Source: Polaromonas sp.
GTDB lineage: Bacteria > Pseudomonadota > Gammaproteobacteria > Burkholderiales > Burkholderiaceae_C
Assembly (NCBI GenBank): GCA_013823635.1
Contig: PNML01000009.1
Coordinates: 1 to 55,519, forward strand
DNA: 55,519 bases
Direction of reading: 5' to 3'
Shown here: in pieces, positions 8,529-17,124 of the stretch
How the letters are laid out: every line of letters begins with the position of its first letter
Position numbering within the stretch: position 1 is the first letter of the stretch
Notes under the pieces: model-generated
What the model saw: only the letters and a program-made list of their open reading frames with translations
Databases searched by the model: none
What the model was told of the DNA's origin: nothing
Program-made: the position numbers and the translations under genes

Positions 8529-11281
8529 TGAACCACCACTCCCTCAAATGGCGGCTGCTGCCCATACTGGCCCTGTTGCACCTGGTGCTGTTCGGTCTGC
8601 TGGCCTGGAGCGCCACCCGCGACATGGCCAACATGGCCACCGACCAGGCCAGACTGCGCACCAGCAGCCTGGGGGTTGAGTTGTCTGCCGCGCTGACGGC
8701 ACCCATGCTGGAACGCGATTACGCCACCTTGAACGACATTGCCAGCGCACTGGTGGCCAGCAGCGACATCGACTACTTGGTGATTTTCAACGCCGCCAGC
8801 ACCGAAATGGCCCGCGCCGGCCTGCCCAAAGGCACGCCACCGCCCGACGAAGACCAGGGGGCCGAGTCGGTCGGCAATGTGCTGGATGTGCGCATTGCGC
8901 TGCCTCAGGGGCACGCAAGGGTGGGCGTGCGCATGACTCAGACCACCGAGTTGCTGCAGCGCTATGCGCTGAAATCGGCCCTCACCACGCTGAGCGCAGC
9001 GACCCTCATGGGTCTGGTGGTGGTGCTGGCCACGCTGTGGCTGACCCGCCGCCTGGCCGCCCTGGAGGCGGCGGCGCTGGCGTTGGGCCAGGGTGCCCTG
9101 GGCACGCGGGTACCGCCTGACGGACGCGATGACGAAATCTCGCACCTGGGCCTCGCCTTCAACCACATGGCCGACCAGATTCACGCCTCCGTCAACGAGC
9201 TGGCCGAGAGCCAGAGCCGGGTGTCGGCCATACTACAGTCCATCGGCGACGGGCTGATTGCCACCGACACGGCCATGCGCGTGACCTACATCAACCCCAT
9301 CGCCGAGGCGCTCACGGGCTGGTCAGGGGCAGAGGCCCTGGGTCGCTCCATTGTGGAGATCATGGTCATCCGCAACGCGGTCACCGGTGAACCCGCAGAA
9401 ATTCCGGTCACCCGGGTGCTGCAGTGCGGCCACATCGTGGGCCTGGCCAACCACACGGTGCTCGTGGCTCGCGATGGCAGCCGCCGCCACATTGCCGACA
9501 GCGCAGCCCCCATCCGCAATGGTGCGGGTGAGTTGGTGGGGGTGGTCATGGTCTTCCACGATGTGACCGAGTCCTACGGACTGCGTGCCTCCCTGGAGGA
9601 CAGCCGCTCGCGCCTGGCCCTGGCATTGAAAGGGGCCGACCTGGGCCTGTGGGACCGCAACATCACCACCGGAGAGATGGTGTTCGATGAGCGCTGGGCG
9701 GCCATGCTGGGCTACCGCCTGGACGAAATCGAACCCAACGTGGCCACCTGGCGCAACGCGGTCCACCCCGACGACCTGCCCGCGGTCATGCAGGCCATGC
9801 ACCAACACATGCAGGGGCTGATCCCCCAATACGAGGCCGAGCACCGCCTGCGCACCAAAACCGGGGAATGGCGCTGGGTGCTCACCCGGGGCCGCGTGAC
9901 CGCCAGGGATGCCGCCGGCCAGCCGCTGCGCATCACCGGCACCCACCTGGACATCACCGAGCGCAAACGCTCCGAATCTGAAATCGAACGCCTCGCCTAT
10001 TCCGACGTGCTCACGGGGCTGCCCAACCGCCGGCTGTTGCTGGACCGGTTGCAACAGGCCGTGGTGTCCGCGCAGCGCAGTGGGGAATTCGGCGCCATGC
10101 TTTTCATCAACGTTGACCGGTTCAAGCAGGTCAACGAAGCCCATGGCCATGCCGTGGGCGACCAACTGTTGCGCCACGTGGCCAGCCGCCTCAAGGCGCA
10201 CGTGCGCGCCGTGGACACCGTGGCACGCATTGGCGGAGACGAATTCATCGTGCTGCTGCTGGGATTGGCTGAGCAGGTCGAACCCGCTGCCAACAAGGCC
10301 CGTGGGCTGACAGAAAAACTGCTGCAAGCCCTGTCCAAGGATTTTTTCATCGGCCAAGCCGAGCACCCGGTGACCGCCAGCATTGGCATCGCGATGTTCC
10401 CCGAGGGAGACGAGTCCGGCGACGAACTGCTCCGCCGCGCCGACACCGCCATGCACAGCGCCAAAGCCAGCGACCGCGGCAACCTGCGCTTTTTTGAGCC
10501 CACCATGCAAGCCACCGTCACGGAACGGGTGGCGCTGGAGCGCGACCTGCGGCTGGCTCTGGAGCGTAAGGAGTTGCGCCTGTTCCTGCAGCCGCAGTTT
10601 GACGCGCAAGGCCAGGTGGTGAGCGCCGAAGCCCTGGTTCGCTGGCAGCACCCCGAGCGCGGACTGATGTCGCCCGCCAGCTTCATTGCGCTGGCCGAAG
10701 AGACGGGGCTGATCGTGCCAGTGGGCGATTGGGTGCTGCAACAGTCCATGCAGGTGCTCAAGCAGCTGGAAGACGCGGGTCGGCCCATGCACATTTCCGT
10801 CAATGTCAGCCCCCTGCAATTCCACGAAGCCGATTTTGTCGGCCGTATCCGAACGCTGCTGCAACAGACGGGTGCCTACGCCCCCAGGCTGCGGCTGGAA
10901 ATCACCGAGGGCCTGTTGATGAACGACATCAACGAAGGTGTCACCCGCATGAACGAGCTGGAGAACCTGGGGGTGAGCTTCAGCATCGACGACTTCGGTA
11001 CGGGCTACTCCTCACTGTCCTACCTCAAGCGCATGCCGCTGCGGGAGCTGAAAATCGACCGAGCCTTTGTCAATGGCCTGCCGCGGGATCCCGACGATGC
11101 GGCGTTGGTGGACACCATCCTGGGCATCGCCAAGCGCCTGCACCTCACCACCGTGGCCGAGGGCGTGGAAACCCAGGCCCAGTGGGACGCCCTGAAAACC
11201 AGCGGCTGCGAGGTGTTCCAGGGCTACCTGATGGGTCGCCCGATGCCGGTGGCCAGCTTCCTAGCGCAGCTCGGTCTCTGA
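8528..11281 (+). CDS. Membrane GGDEF-EAL protein with HAMP and PAS domains
   Basis: A 917-residue cyclic-di-GMP metabolic enzyme of the inner membrane. Order: transmembrane helix (about 8-28), periplasmic domain of about 125 residues, second helix (about 155-180), HAMP (about 180-235), two PAS domains (about 235-350 and 365-485), GGDEF (about 485-650) and EAL (about 665-915). The synthase motif RIGGDEF (GGDEF about 569-573) and the phosphodiesterase motifs EAL (about 701), DDFGTGYSS (about 820) and a KIDRAFV stretch are all intact, so either activity is possible. The first codon overlaps the stop of the PhnD-like gene. The last 21 bases overlap the 3' end of recD on the other strand. The binding protein probably controls output through the periplasmic domain. 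Confidence 0.93.
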   Translation: MNHHSLKWRLLPILALLHLVLFGLLAWSATRDMANMATDQARLRTSSLGVELSAALTAPMLERDYATLNDIASALVASSDIDYLVIFNAASTEMARAGLPKGTPPPDEDQGAESVGNVLDVRIALPQGHARVGVRMTQTTELLQRYALKSALTTLSAATLMGLVVVLATLWLTRRLAALEAAALALGQGALGTRVPPDGRDDEISHLGLAFNHMADQIHASVNELAESQSRVSAILQSIGDGLIATDTAMRVTYINPIAEALTGWSGAEALGRSIVEIMVIRNAVTGEPAEIPVTRVLQCGHIVGLANHTVLVARDGSRRHIADSAAPIRNGAGELVGVVMVFHDVTESYGLRASLEDSRSRLALALKGADLGLWDRNITTGEMVFDERWAAMLGYRLDEIEPNVATWRNAVHPDDLPAVMQAMHQHMQGLIPQYEAEHRLRTKTGEWRWVLTRGRVTARDAAGQPLRITGTHLDITERKRSESEIERLAYSDVLTGLPNRRLLLDRLQQAVVSAQRSGEFGAMLFINVDRFKQVNEAHGHAVGDQLLRHVASRLKAHVRAVDTVARIGGDEFIVLLLGLAEQVEPAANKARGLTEKLLQALSKDFFIGQAEHPVTASIGIAMFPEGDESGDELLRRADTAMHSAKASDRGNLRFFEPTMQATVTERVALERDLRLALERKELRLFLQPQFDAQGQVVSAEALVRWQHPERGLMSPASFIALAEETGLIVPVGDWVLQQSMQVLKQLEDAGRPMHISVNVSPLQFHEADFVGRIRTLLQQTGAYAPRLRLEITEGLLMNDINEGVTRMNELENLGVSFSIDDFGTGYSSLSYLKRMPLRELKIDRAFVNGLPRDPDDAALVDTILGIAKRLHLTTVAEGVETQAQWDALKTSGCEVFQGYLMGRPMPVASFLAQLGL

Positions 11282-13363
11282 GCCCAGCGCCAAGCGGGTG
11301 GGCAAGCCGCTGGCCCTGGCCAGGCGCTGGCGGATGGCCGCCGCCAACACACCAGGCTCGGCCTCGACCAGCGAAAAATGGGTTCTGGCGCGGGTGATGC
11401 CGGTGTAGACCAACTCGCGCGAAACCGCCTCCCGCGCACCCGGCGGCAACACCAGCACGGTGTGCTGGAACTCGGAGCCCTGACTCTTGTGCACCGTCAT
11501 GGCAAAGGCCGTCTCCACATGGGCCAAGCGGCTGACCGCCACCGAGCGCAGCTGGTCGCCATCCAGAAAATACGCCCGCAAGGCCTGCCCTTCGTGGGCC
11601 GTGGGCAACACCACACCCACGTCACCGTTGAACACGCCCAGCGCGGCGTCGTTGCGCGTGACCATGATGGGACGCCCCACATACCAGTCGCCACTGGGCT
11701 GCAACCACCCTGCCTTGGCCAGCGCACGCTGAATGCCCAGGTTGAGTTCCCGGTCACCCCAAGGCCCGGCATGCACGGCACACAACACCCGGCAGTGGTC
11801 CCACGCGCGCAGCACGGCCTTGACCCAGGCGGTGTGGGCCACTGGGTCTGCCTGCGCCGCCACCGACGGCGGGCGTTGCGCGAGCAACCGGACGTAGTCG
11901 GCATAACTGGCGGGAGCGCCGGGGCGACCCTGCACCGCCAGGGCCAGCACGGTGTCGGGCGCAAGGGGCTGGGCCAACTGAGCGCTGGCCTGCCAGATGG
12001 CCCCGCTGGCGTCGTCACGCAGCAGTGCCTGGGCCGTGGCAGCGCGCCCCGCATTCACCGCCAGGGCCAGTTGCCCGATGGCCCCTCCGAACCGACGGCT
12101 GTGGCGAAGCATGACGGTGCGCTGCGCCAGTGGTGGCTCGGGATGCGGGTCGTGTGCCACGGCCTGTGGCAGCCGCTCGCCGCACGCCGCCTGCACCCAG
12201 GCCACGGTATCGGGGCTGTAACGGGGCTGCTCGGCATGCGCACACAGGTCACCCAGGACGGCGCCCGCCTCCACCGAGGCCAACTGGTCTTTGTCGCCCA
12301 GCAACACCACGCGCGCGGTGGCCGGCAGGGCCTGCAACAGGGCGGCCATCATTTCGAGGTGGACCATGGAGGTTTCGTCCACGATGAGCACATCCACATC
12401 CAGTGGGTGGTTGGCGTTGTGCTGGAACTGGCGGGTGTCGGGCCGCGCGCCCAGCAAGGCGTGCAGGGTTTTGGCCGGACCCATGCGCTGGACCAGGCCC
12501 GCCAGGTCCAGCCCATCGCCCAGACGGGGGGACAGCTCCACCAGCGACTGCTCGATGGACTGGCGCAGCCGTGCCGCCGCCTTGCCCGTGGGCGCGGCCA
12601 ACGACACCTTCAACTCGGACGGCTGGGGGTGCGTGGCCAGCAGCAGCGCCAGCAAGCGCGCCGCCGTGTAGGTTTTCCCCGTGCCCGGCCCGCCGGTGAT
12701 GACCGTCAGGTGTCCGCGCAGCGCCAGCGCACAGGCGACTTTTTGCCAGTCCACGTCCATGCCCTCGGGGGGCTCCCCAAACAGGGTGTCCAGCCAATGG
12801 CGGGCCTTGGCCGTGTCCACCGCCAGCACCTCGGCGGTGGCCAGGGTCAGTCCGTCGGCCACCTGGCCCTCGTACACCCAGTAGCGGCGCAAATACAGCA
12901 AAGGCGAGGTGGCTGTACCACCCAGCACCAGGGGCTGGCCCTGATCCGGGTCGGGTGGGACATCGGCTTCGCCTGGCACACAGGCGGGTGCCCAGCGCAC
13001 CAGCGCACTCGCACGCAGGCCAGCCACCCACGCGTCAACCTCCGTGGGCAGGGTGTCCCACAGGGTTTGCAACGGTGCATGGGCAGCAGCAGGCCAGGCC
13101 AGGGTGTCCAAGGGTCGCGACACCAATGGGGCCAAAGCCAGGCAGGTGTGGCCGCGCCCCTCCATGTGGGCAAGCAAGGCCGCGGCCACCAGCAGCGTGG
13201 GTGTGGCCTGGGGATCCAGCTGGCCCAGCAGGCGGGGCAATGCACTGTCCAGGCGACGCAACCAGCCTTGATGGGCCCATTCGTCCAAGGTGGCCAGGCA
13301 AGCCCCGGCGGTTGGGGCCGGGGTGGCTGGTCGGGGTTGGGCCAATTCAGGTGGGCGGTTCAT
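11261..13363 (-). CDS. recD: RecBCD alpha chain, RecD helicase
   Basis: The 5'-3' helicase subunit of exodeoxyribonuclease V, used in double-strand break repair and degradation of linear DNA. It has 700 residues. The N-terminal RecD domain (about 1-190) precedes a superfamily-1B helicase core with Walker A GGPGTGKT (about 223-230), Walker B-like VLIVDETSMV, VVLLGDKDQLASVEAGAVLGDL, and the C-terminal MTVHKSQGSEF motif with YTGITRAR. The ATG at 13363 overlaps the recB stop (ATGA); a reading from farther upstream would run into recB. It is the last gene of recC-recB-recD. Its 3' end overlaps the GGDEF-EAL gene convergently by 21 bp. Confidence 0.96.
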   Translation of the reverse strand: MNRPPELAQPRPATPAPTAGACLATLDEWAHQGWLRRLDSALPRLLGQLDPQATPTLLVAAALLAHMEGRGHTCLALAPLVSRPLDTLAWPAAAHAPLQTLWDTLPTEVDAWVAGLRASALVRWAPACVPGEADVPPDPDQGQPLVLGGTATSPLLYLRRYWVYEGQVADGLTLATAEVLAVDTAKARHWLDTLFGEPPEGMDVDWQKVACALALRGHLTVITGGPGTGKTYTAARLLALLLATHPQPSELKVSLAAPTGKAAARLRQSIEQSLVELSPRLGDGLDLAGLVQRMGPAKTLHALLGARPDTRQFQHNANHPLDVDVLIVDETSMVHLEMMAALLQALPATARVVLLGDKDQLASVEAGAVLGDLCAHAEQPRYSPDTVAWVQAACGERLPQAVAHDPHPEPPLAQRTVMLRHSRRFGGAIGQLALAVNAGRAATAQALLRDDASGAIWQASAQLAQPLAPDTVLALAVQGRPGAPASYADYVRLLAQRPPSVAAQADPVAHTAWVKAVLRAWDHCRVLCAVHAGPWGDRELNLGIQRALAKAGWLQPSGDWYVGRPIMVTRNDAALGVFNGDVGVVLPTAHEGQALRAYFLDGDQLRSVAVSRLAHVETAFAMTVHKSQGSEFQHTVLVLPPGAREAVSRELVYTGITRARTHFSLVEAEPGVLAAAIRQRLARASGLPTRLALGSETELR

Positions 13364-16300
13364 GCGGCATCTCCTGCCTGGTGGCTGGGGGCTGGCTCCG
13401 GGTTGGCAGCGTCCAGCGGGGCCAACATGGCGTCCAGCGGGTCCAGCCAGCCCGGCGAGGGCTGCAGCAGACACACGCCGTGGTCGGGGCTGTTGAATCC
13501 CCGCACAAACCAGTACACCGCGCCGCCCAGGTGCTGCGCCGGGTCATAGCGTTCGCCCAGCCGGCTGTGCAGCAGGCGGTGCAACGCCAGCAGGTACACG
13601 GCCGCCTGCACGTCGTAGCGGTGCTGGGCCATGGCGGCGTGCAGCGCGGCGGGGTGGTAGGCACTGTCGTCAGCGCCCAGGTGGTTGGATTTGTAGTCCA
13701 GCACCCAATAGCGGCCACCGTGCTCAAACACCAGGTCGGCAAAGCCCATCAACATGCCGTGCAGCACGCTGGACTGAAGCGTTGGCCTGTCGATGCCCGA
13801 CAAAAAATGGTGGCGGCACAACCGGTCCATCGCCGCTGTGGACAAGGCCTGTGTGGGCAACCAGAACTCCATTTCGGCCTGCGCCGTGGGCAAGCCCGAC
13901 AGCGAAACCGAGACGACGTCGCCACCGGGCTCACACAACGGCAGTGGCGTTTGCACCAAGGCTTGCAGCCAGGCCACGAGCTCCGGGGCCTGCTCTGCGT
14001 GACCTGCACGCTCACAGCGCAGCCGCAGCCGGCTGGCCTGCTCGGGCAGGTGCGCGTGGGCAAAACCCTCGCGCGCCAACCACTCCAGTTGGTCGTGCAA
14101 AAAATTTCCACTCTGAGGGCCACGGTGGAAGCGGTGCCAGATGGGTTCAGCCACATGCTCGGCGGGCGCGGGTGCCGGTGCTGCCGGTGGTTTGGTGGCC
14201 TCGGCTGCGGGCGGCCACTCATCGTCGGCCGGGCGCAGGGTGTGCAGGGGCGACAGCGCGGGCACCTGTGCCGCCGCCTTCAAGTCCCGCGTCAGGCGCG
14301 AGTAGCTGGCAATGGCCCACTCCCGGTCAAACCGGGCGGTGTACGCCGGGCCATCCTGCAGCGGCGGTGTCTGCTGGCCACGCTGCAACAGGGTGCAGGC
14401 CACCCGATCTGGCGCGGCCTGCAACACCAGGTGTTGACACCCGGCGGCCAGCTGTTCGAGCACGGGCAGCCAACCCTCGGCGGTGGTGGCTTGCGGTGAC
14501 AACAAGTGGCCCATGGCACTGCGGTGGCTCTGGCAGGCCGTGCTGTTGCCCACCTTCAGGGCGGCAAACCCCAGCCACAGCGCGTGGCGCGGACGGGTCA
14601 GGGCCACGTAGAGCAGGCGCAAGTCCTCGCGCAGGCGCTCCAGCTCAGCCAGGGCCACATGGTCGTCGCCCAGGGTGAGCACCAACTGCCGTTGGCCCTC
14701 CTCGTCGGGCAGGCTGGCGGACTGGAGGTATTTGCGGTTCACCTCCCGAAAACTGGTGGCAAAGGGCAGGTAGACCACCGGGTACTCCAGCCCCTTGCTT
14801 TTGTGCACGGTGACAATTTTGACCAAATCGGCATCGCTCTCCAGGCGCAGCACCTGCTCCCCGTCCTGGTCCGTCTGGGCCTGCACCTGCTTGAGCAGCC
14901 AGCGAATGAGGGCCTGCTCGCCCTCCAGGTCGCTGCTGGCGGTTTGCAGCAATTCGGCCAGGTGCAAGAAATTGGTCAGGCGGCGCTCGCCATCCGGCTG
15001 CGCCAGCCAGCGGGCAGCCAGGGCAAAGGTGTGCAGCGTCTGGCGCAACATGGCCAGCACGCCCTGGGTCTGCCACACGCGGTGCAGCTCGCGCAGCTGC
15101 TGGCTGCGGGTGTCCAGCGCTTCGTCGTCATGGGCCAGGTGGGCCAGTTCGTCCAGGGTCAGCCCCAGGGTGGGCACGGCGAGCGCGGCGCGCACCCAGG
15201 CGGCCTCTTGCGGGTGGGCCACACCGCGCAACCAGTGCACCAGGTCAGCCGCCTCGGCGCTTTGGAACACGGAGTCCTTGTCCGACAGGTACACCGAGGC
15301 CACACCCCGGCGCTGCAAGGCGCGACGCACCGCCTGGGCCTCTTTGCCCGTGCGCACCAGCACGGCCATGTCTTTGGGGCACAGCCGCACAAAACCTTTT
15401 GGATCCGACACAAAGCCCAGGCTGGGGTCGTTCAGGCTGGTGGCGATGTGCTCGGCGCAACGCTCGGCAAATTGCTGGCGCGCGGTTGTGGCGTTGTTCA
15501 GCGCCAGGTCGTGCACCAGTGTCAACGCGGGTACGCTGCCGTGGGCATTGCGAAGCACTTCTTCACGTCCTTTTGCCTCCACACGCAAGAATGGCAATGG
15601 GTTATCGCTATTCTTTTTAAAAAGGAACGCCGCAGCGGGCTGGCTGCTTTCTGCCTGCCCAAAGCAGTGGTTGACGGCCTCCACCAGCGCGAGCGTGGAA
15701 CGGTGGTTCCTGTCCAGCGCGTAGTGCCGCCCCTCGGTGGCGCGGCGGGCTTGCAGGTAGCTGTGGATGTCCGCCCCACGAAAGCCGTAAATGGACTGCT
15801 TGGGGTCGCCAATCAGCAGCAGCGCTTGCCCGGGCGCATTGGCCTGGGTTTGGTAAATCTGGTCAAACAGGCGGTATTGCAGGGGCGAGGTGTCCTGGAA
15901 TTCGTCGATCAGCGCCACCGGATACTGGGTCAGGATGCGCTGGCGCAGCGCCGTACCTTGCGGCCCGCGCAAGGCGGCGTCCAGCCGGTTCAGCATGTCG
16001 GCAAAACCAAAACAGCCCGCCTGTCGCTTGAGCTGGAGCAAGCGTTGCGCCACCTGCTGGGCGGCAAACTGGCGCAAGGCGGGTGCCAGCGGGTTGCCCT
16101 GGTACCACCCCACCACCGCTTCAAACCAGGCAAACGCGGGGGGAATGGCCAGCCCGGCGGGTGCCTTTTGGGTCAGGGCCTCGACCAGGCCAGTCGCACC
16201 CAACCGCGTCAGGCCGGCACCGCTCAGCTTGGGCAAGGCCAGGGGCTGCGCCTGGGCGGCCCACACCGCCAGGTCGGCCAGCCACTGCACAGCCGTTTCG

Positions 16301-17124
16301 GTTTTGAGCTTGCCCCCGTGCCAGTGGCCGCGGTGGTGCTGCAACTGGGGCAGCAGCCAGTCGGCCATCGCGGCCACCTGGGCCTGCCGGTCGGCCAGCA
16401 GCGCCGCCCCCCCCTGGGCCCAGTCGTGGATGATCCCGTCCAGGGTGGTGGCAGTGGTGGGCGGGCTGAATCCACCGACGCTGCCCTCGGCTGGCAGCCC
16501 GTTTTGCCAGAGCTGCCTCACGTCAGCGGCCATGGCGTCGGTGTCTGGCCAAATGGTCAGGACCTGCCGCAAGGTATCCGCAGGCAGCGGGTAGCAAGCA
16601 CGCCGCCACACGTCCTGCACGGCCTGGGTGATCAGCGCCTGCTCGTCGGCCACCAGTTCTTCGTCGAACAGGTTACCGCTGTCAAAGGCGTGCTCGCGCA
16701 GCATGCGCTGGCACCAGGCGTCAATGGTGTGCACGCTGGCCTCGTCCATGGCCTCGGCGGCCATGGCCAGGCGCCAGGCGGCATGGTTGCGCACAGCGCC
16801 GGCGGGATGGTCAGCCAGCAGTGTTTGCAAAAATTCGTCGTCAGCCGGTACGGGCTCTTCACCCCTGAAGCAGCGGGCCGCCGCCAGCAGGCGGGAGCGG
16901 ATGCGGTCAGACAGTTCGCGGGTGGCGGCCCGCGTGAAGGTCATGACCAGAATGTCGTTGGGCATCAATGCGCGGCCAAAGGCCTCCCCTGCCCCGCCAT
17001 GCCCCAGCACCAGCCGCAGGTACAGGGCGGCAATGGTCCAGGTTTTGCCGGTGCCCGCGCTGGCCTCAATGAGGCGGCTGCCCCACAGGGGGAAGTGGAT
17101 GGGCATCATTTTTTGCTCAGTCAT
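13360..17124 (-). CDS. recB: RecBCD beta chain, RecB helicase-nuclease
   Basis: The 3'-5' helicase and only nuclease subunit of RecBCD. The 1254-residue chain begins with superfamily-1A helicase motifs: Walker A EASAGTGKTWT (about residue 22), DEFQDTSPLQYRLF, LLIGDPKQSIYGFRGADI and TVHKSKGLEYPVVYLPF. It ends with a RecB-type nuclease domain containing GFADLVFEHGGRYWVLDYKSN near residue 1140, where Asp and Lys of DYK are catalytic. ATG at 17124 overlaps the recC stop by eight bases. Between helicase motifs lies FKKNSDNPLPFLRVEAKG, coded by a dispersed repeat (15567-15622); the reading frame is unbroken, so the protein is probably functional. Confidence 0.96.
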   Translation of the reverse strand: MTEQKMMPIHFPLWGSRLIEASAGTGKTWTIAALYLRLVLGHGGAGEAFGRALMPNDILVMTFTRAATRELSDRIRSRLLAAARCFRGEEPVPADDEFLQTLLADHPAGAVRNHAAWRLAMAAEAMDEASVHTIDAWCQRMLREHAFDSGNLFDEELVADEQALITQAVQDVWRRACYPLPADTLRQVLTIWPDTDAMAADVRQLWQNGLPAEGSVGGFSPPTTATTLDGIIHDWAQGGAALLADRQAQVAAMADWLLPQLQHHRGHWHGGKLKTETAVQWLADLAVWAAQAQPLALPKLSGAGLTRLGATGLVEALTQKAPAGLAIPPAFAWFEAVVGWYQGNPLAPALRQFAAQQVAQRLLQLKRQAGCFGFADMLNRLDAALRGPQGTALRQRILTQYPVALIDEFQDTSPLQYRLFDQIYQTQANAPGQALLLIGDPKQSIYGFRGADIHSYLQARRATEGRHYALDRNHRSTLALVEAVNHCFGQAESSQPAAAFLFKKNSDNPLPFLRVEAKGREEVLRNAHGSVPALTLVHDLALNNATTARQQFAERCAEHIATSLNDPSLGFVSDPKGFVRLCPKDMAVLVRTGKEAQAVRRALQRRGVASVYLSDKDSVFQSAEAADLVHWLRGVAHPQEAAWVRAALAVPTLGLTLDELAHLAHDDEALDTRSQQLRELHRVWQTQGVLAMLRQTLHTFALAARWLAQPDGERRLTNFLHLAELLQTASSDLEGEQALIRWLLKQVQAQTDQDGEQVLRLESDADLVKIVTVHKSKGLEYPVVYLPFATSFREVNRKYLQSASLPDEEGQRQLVLTLGDDHVALAELERLREDLRLLYVALTRPRHALWLGFAALKVGNSTACQSHRSAMGHLLSPQATTAEGWLPVLEQLAAGCQHLVLQAAPDRVACTLLQRGQQTPPLQDGPAYTARFDREWAIASYSRLTRDLKAAAQVPALSPLHTLRPADDEWPPAAEATKPPAAPAPAPAEHVAEPIWHRFHRGPQSGNFLHDQLEWLAREGFAHAHLPEQASRLRLRCERAGHAEQAPELVAWLQALVQTPLPLCEPGGDVVSVSLSGLPTAQAEMEFWLPTQALSTAAMDRLCRHHFLSGIDRPTLQSSVLHGMLMGFADLVFEHGGRYWVLDYKSNHLGADDSAYHPAALHAAMAQHRYDVQAAVYLLALHRLLHSRLGERYDPAQHLGGAVYWFVRGFNSPDHGVCLLQPSPGWLDPLDAMLAPLDAANPEPAPSHQAGDAA
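15567..15622 (-). repeat. Dispersed quasi-palindromic repeat, copy inside recB
   Basis: In minus orientation, the same as recB, the blocks are AATAGC (15612-15607), then CTTGCGTG and GGAGGCAAAA (15580-15571), matching the argG-leader copy in order and spacing. The stretch is conspicuously AT-rich, including TTTTTAAAAA just upstream. The frame is AAT AGC across the first block, different from that in folC. The match is weaker than that of the argG, TAXI and folC copies. Confidence 0.55.

Noticed and set aside
15590-15630. TTTTTAAAAA in recB as a frameshift or sequencing error
   Set aside because: The reading frame is unbroken on both sides and the segment matches the dispersed repeat, which explains its AT-richness.
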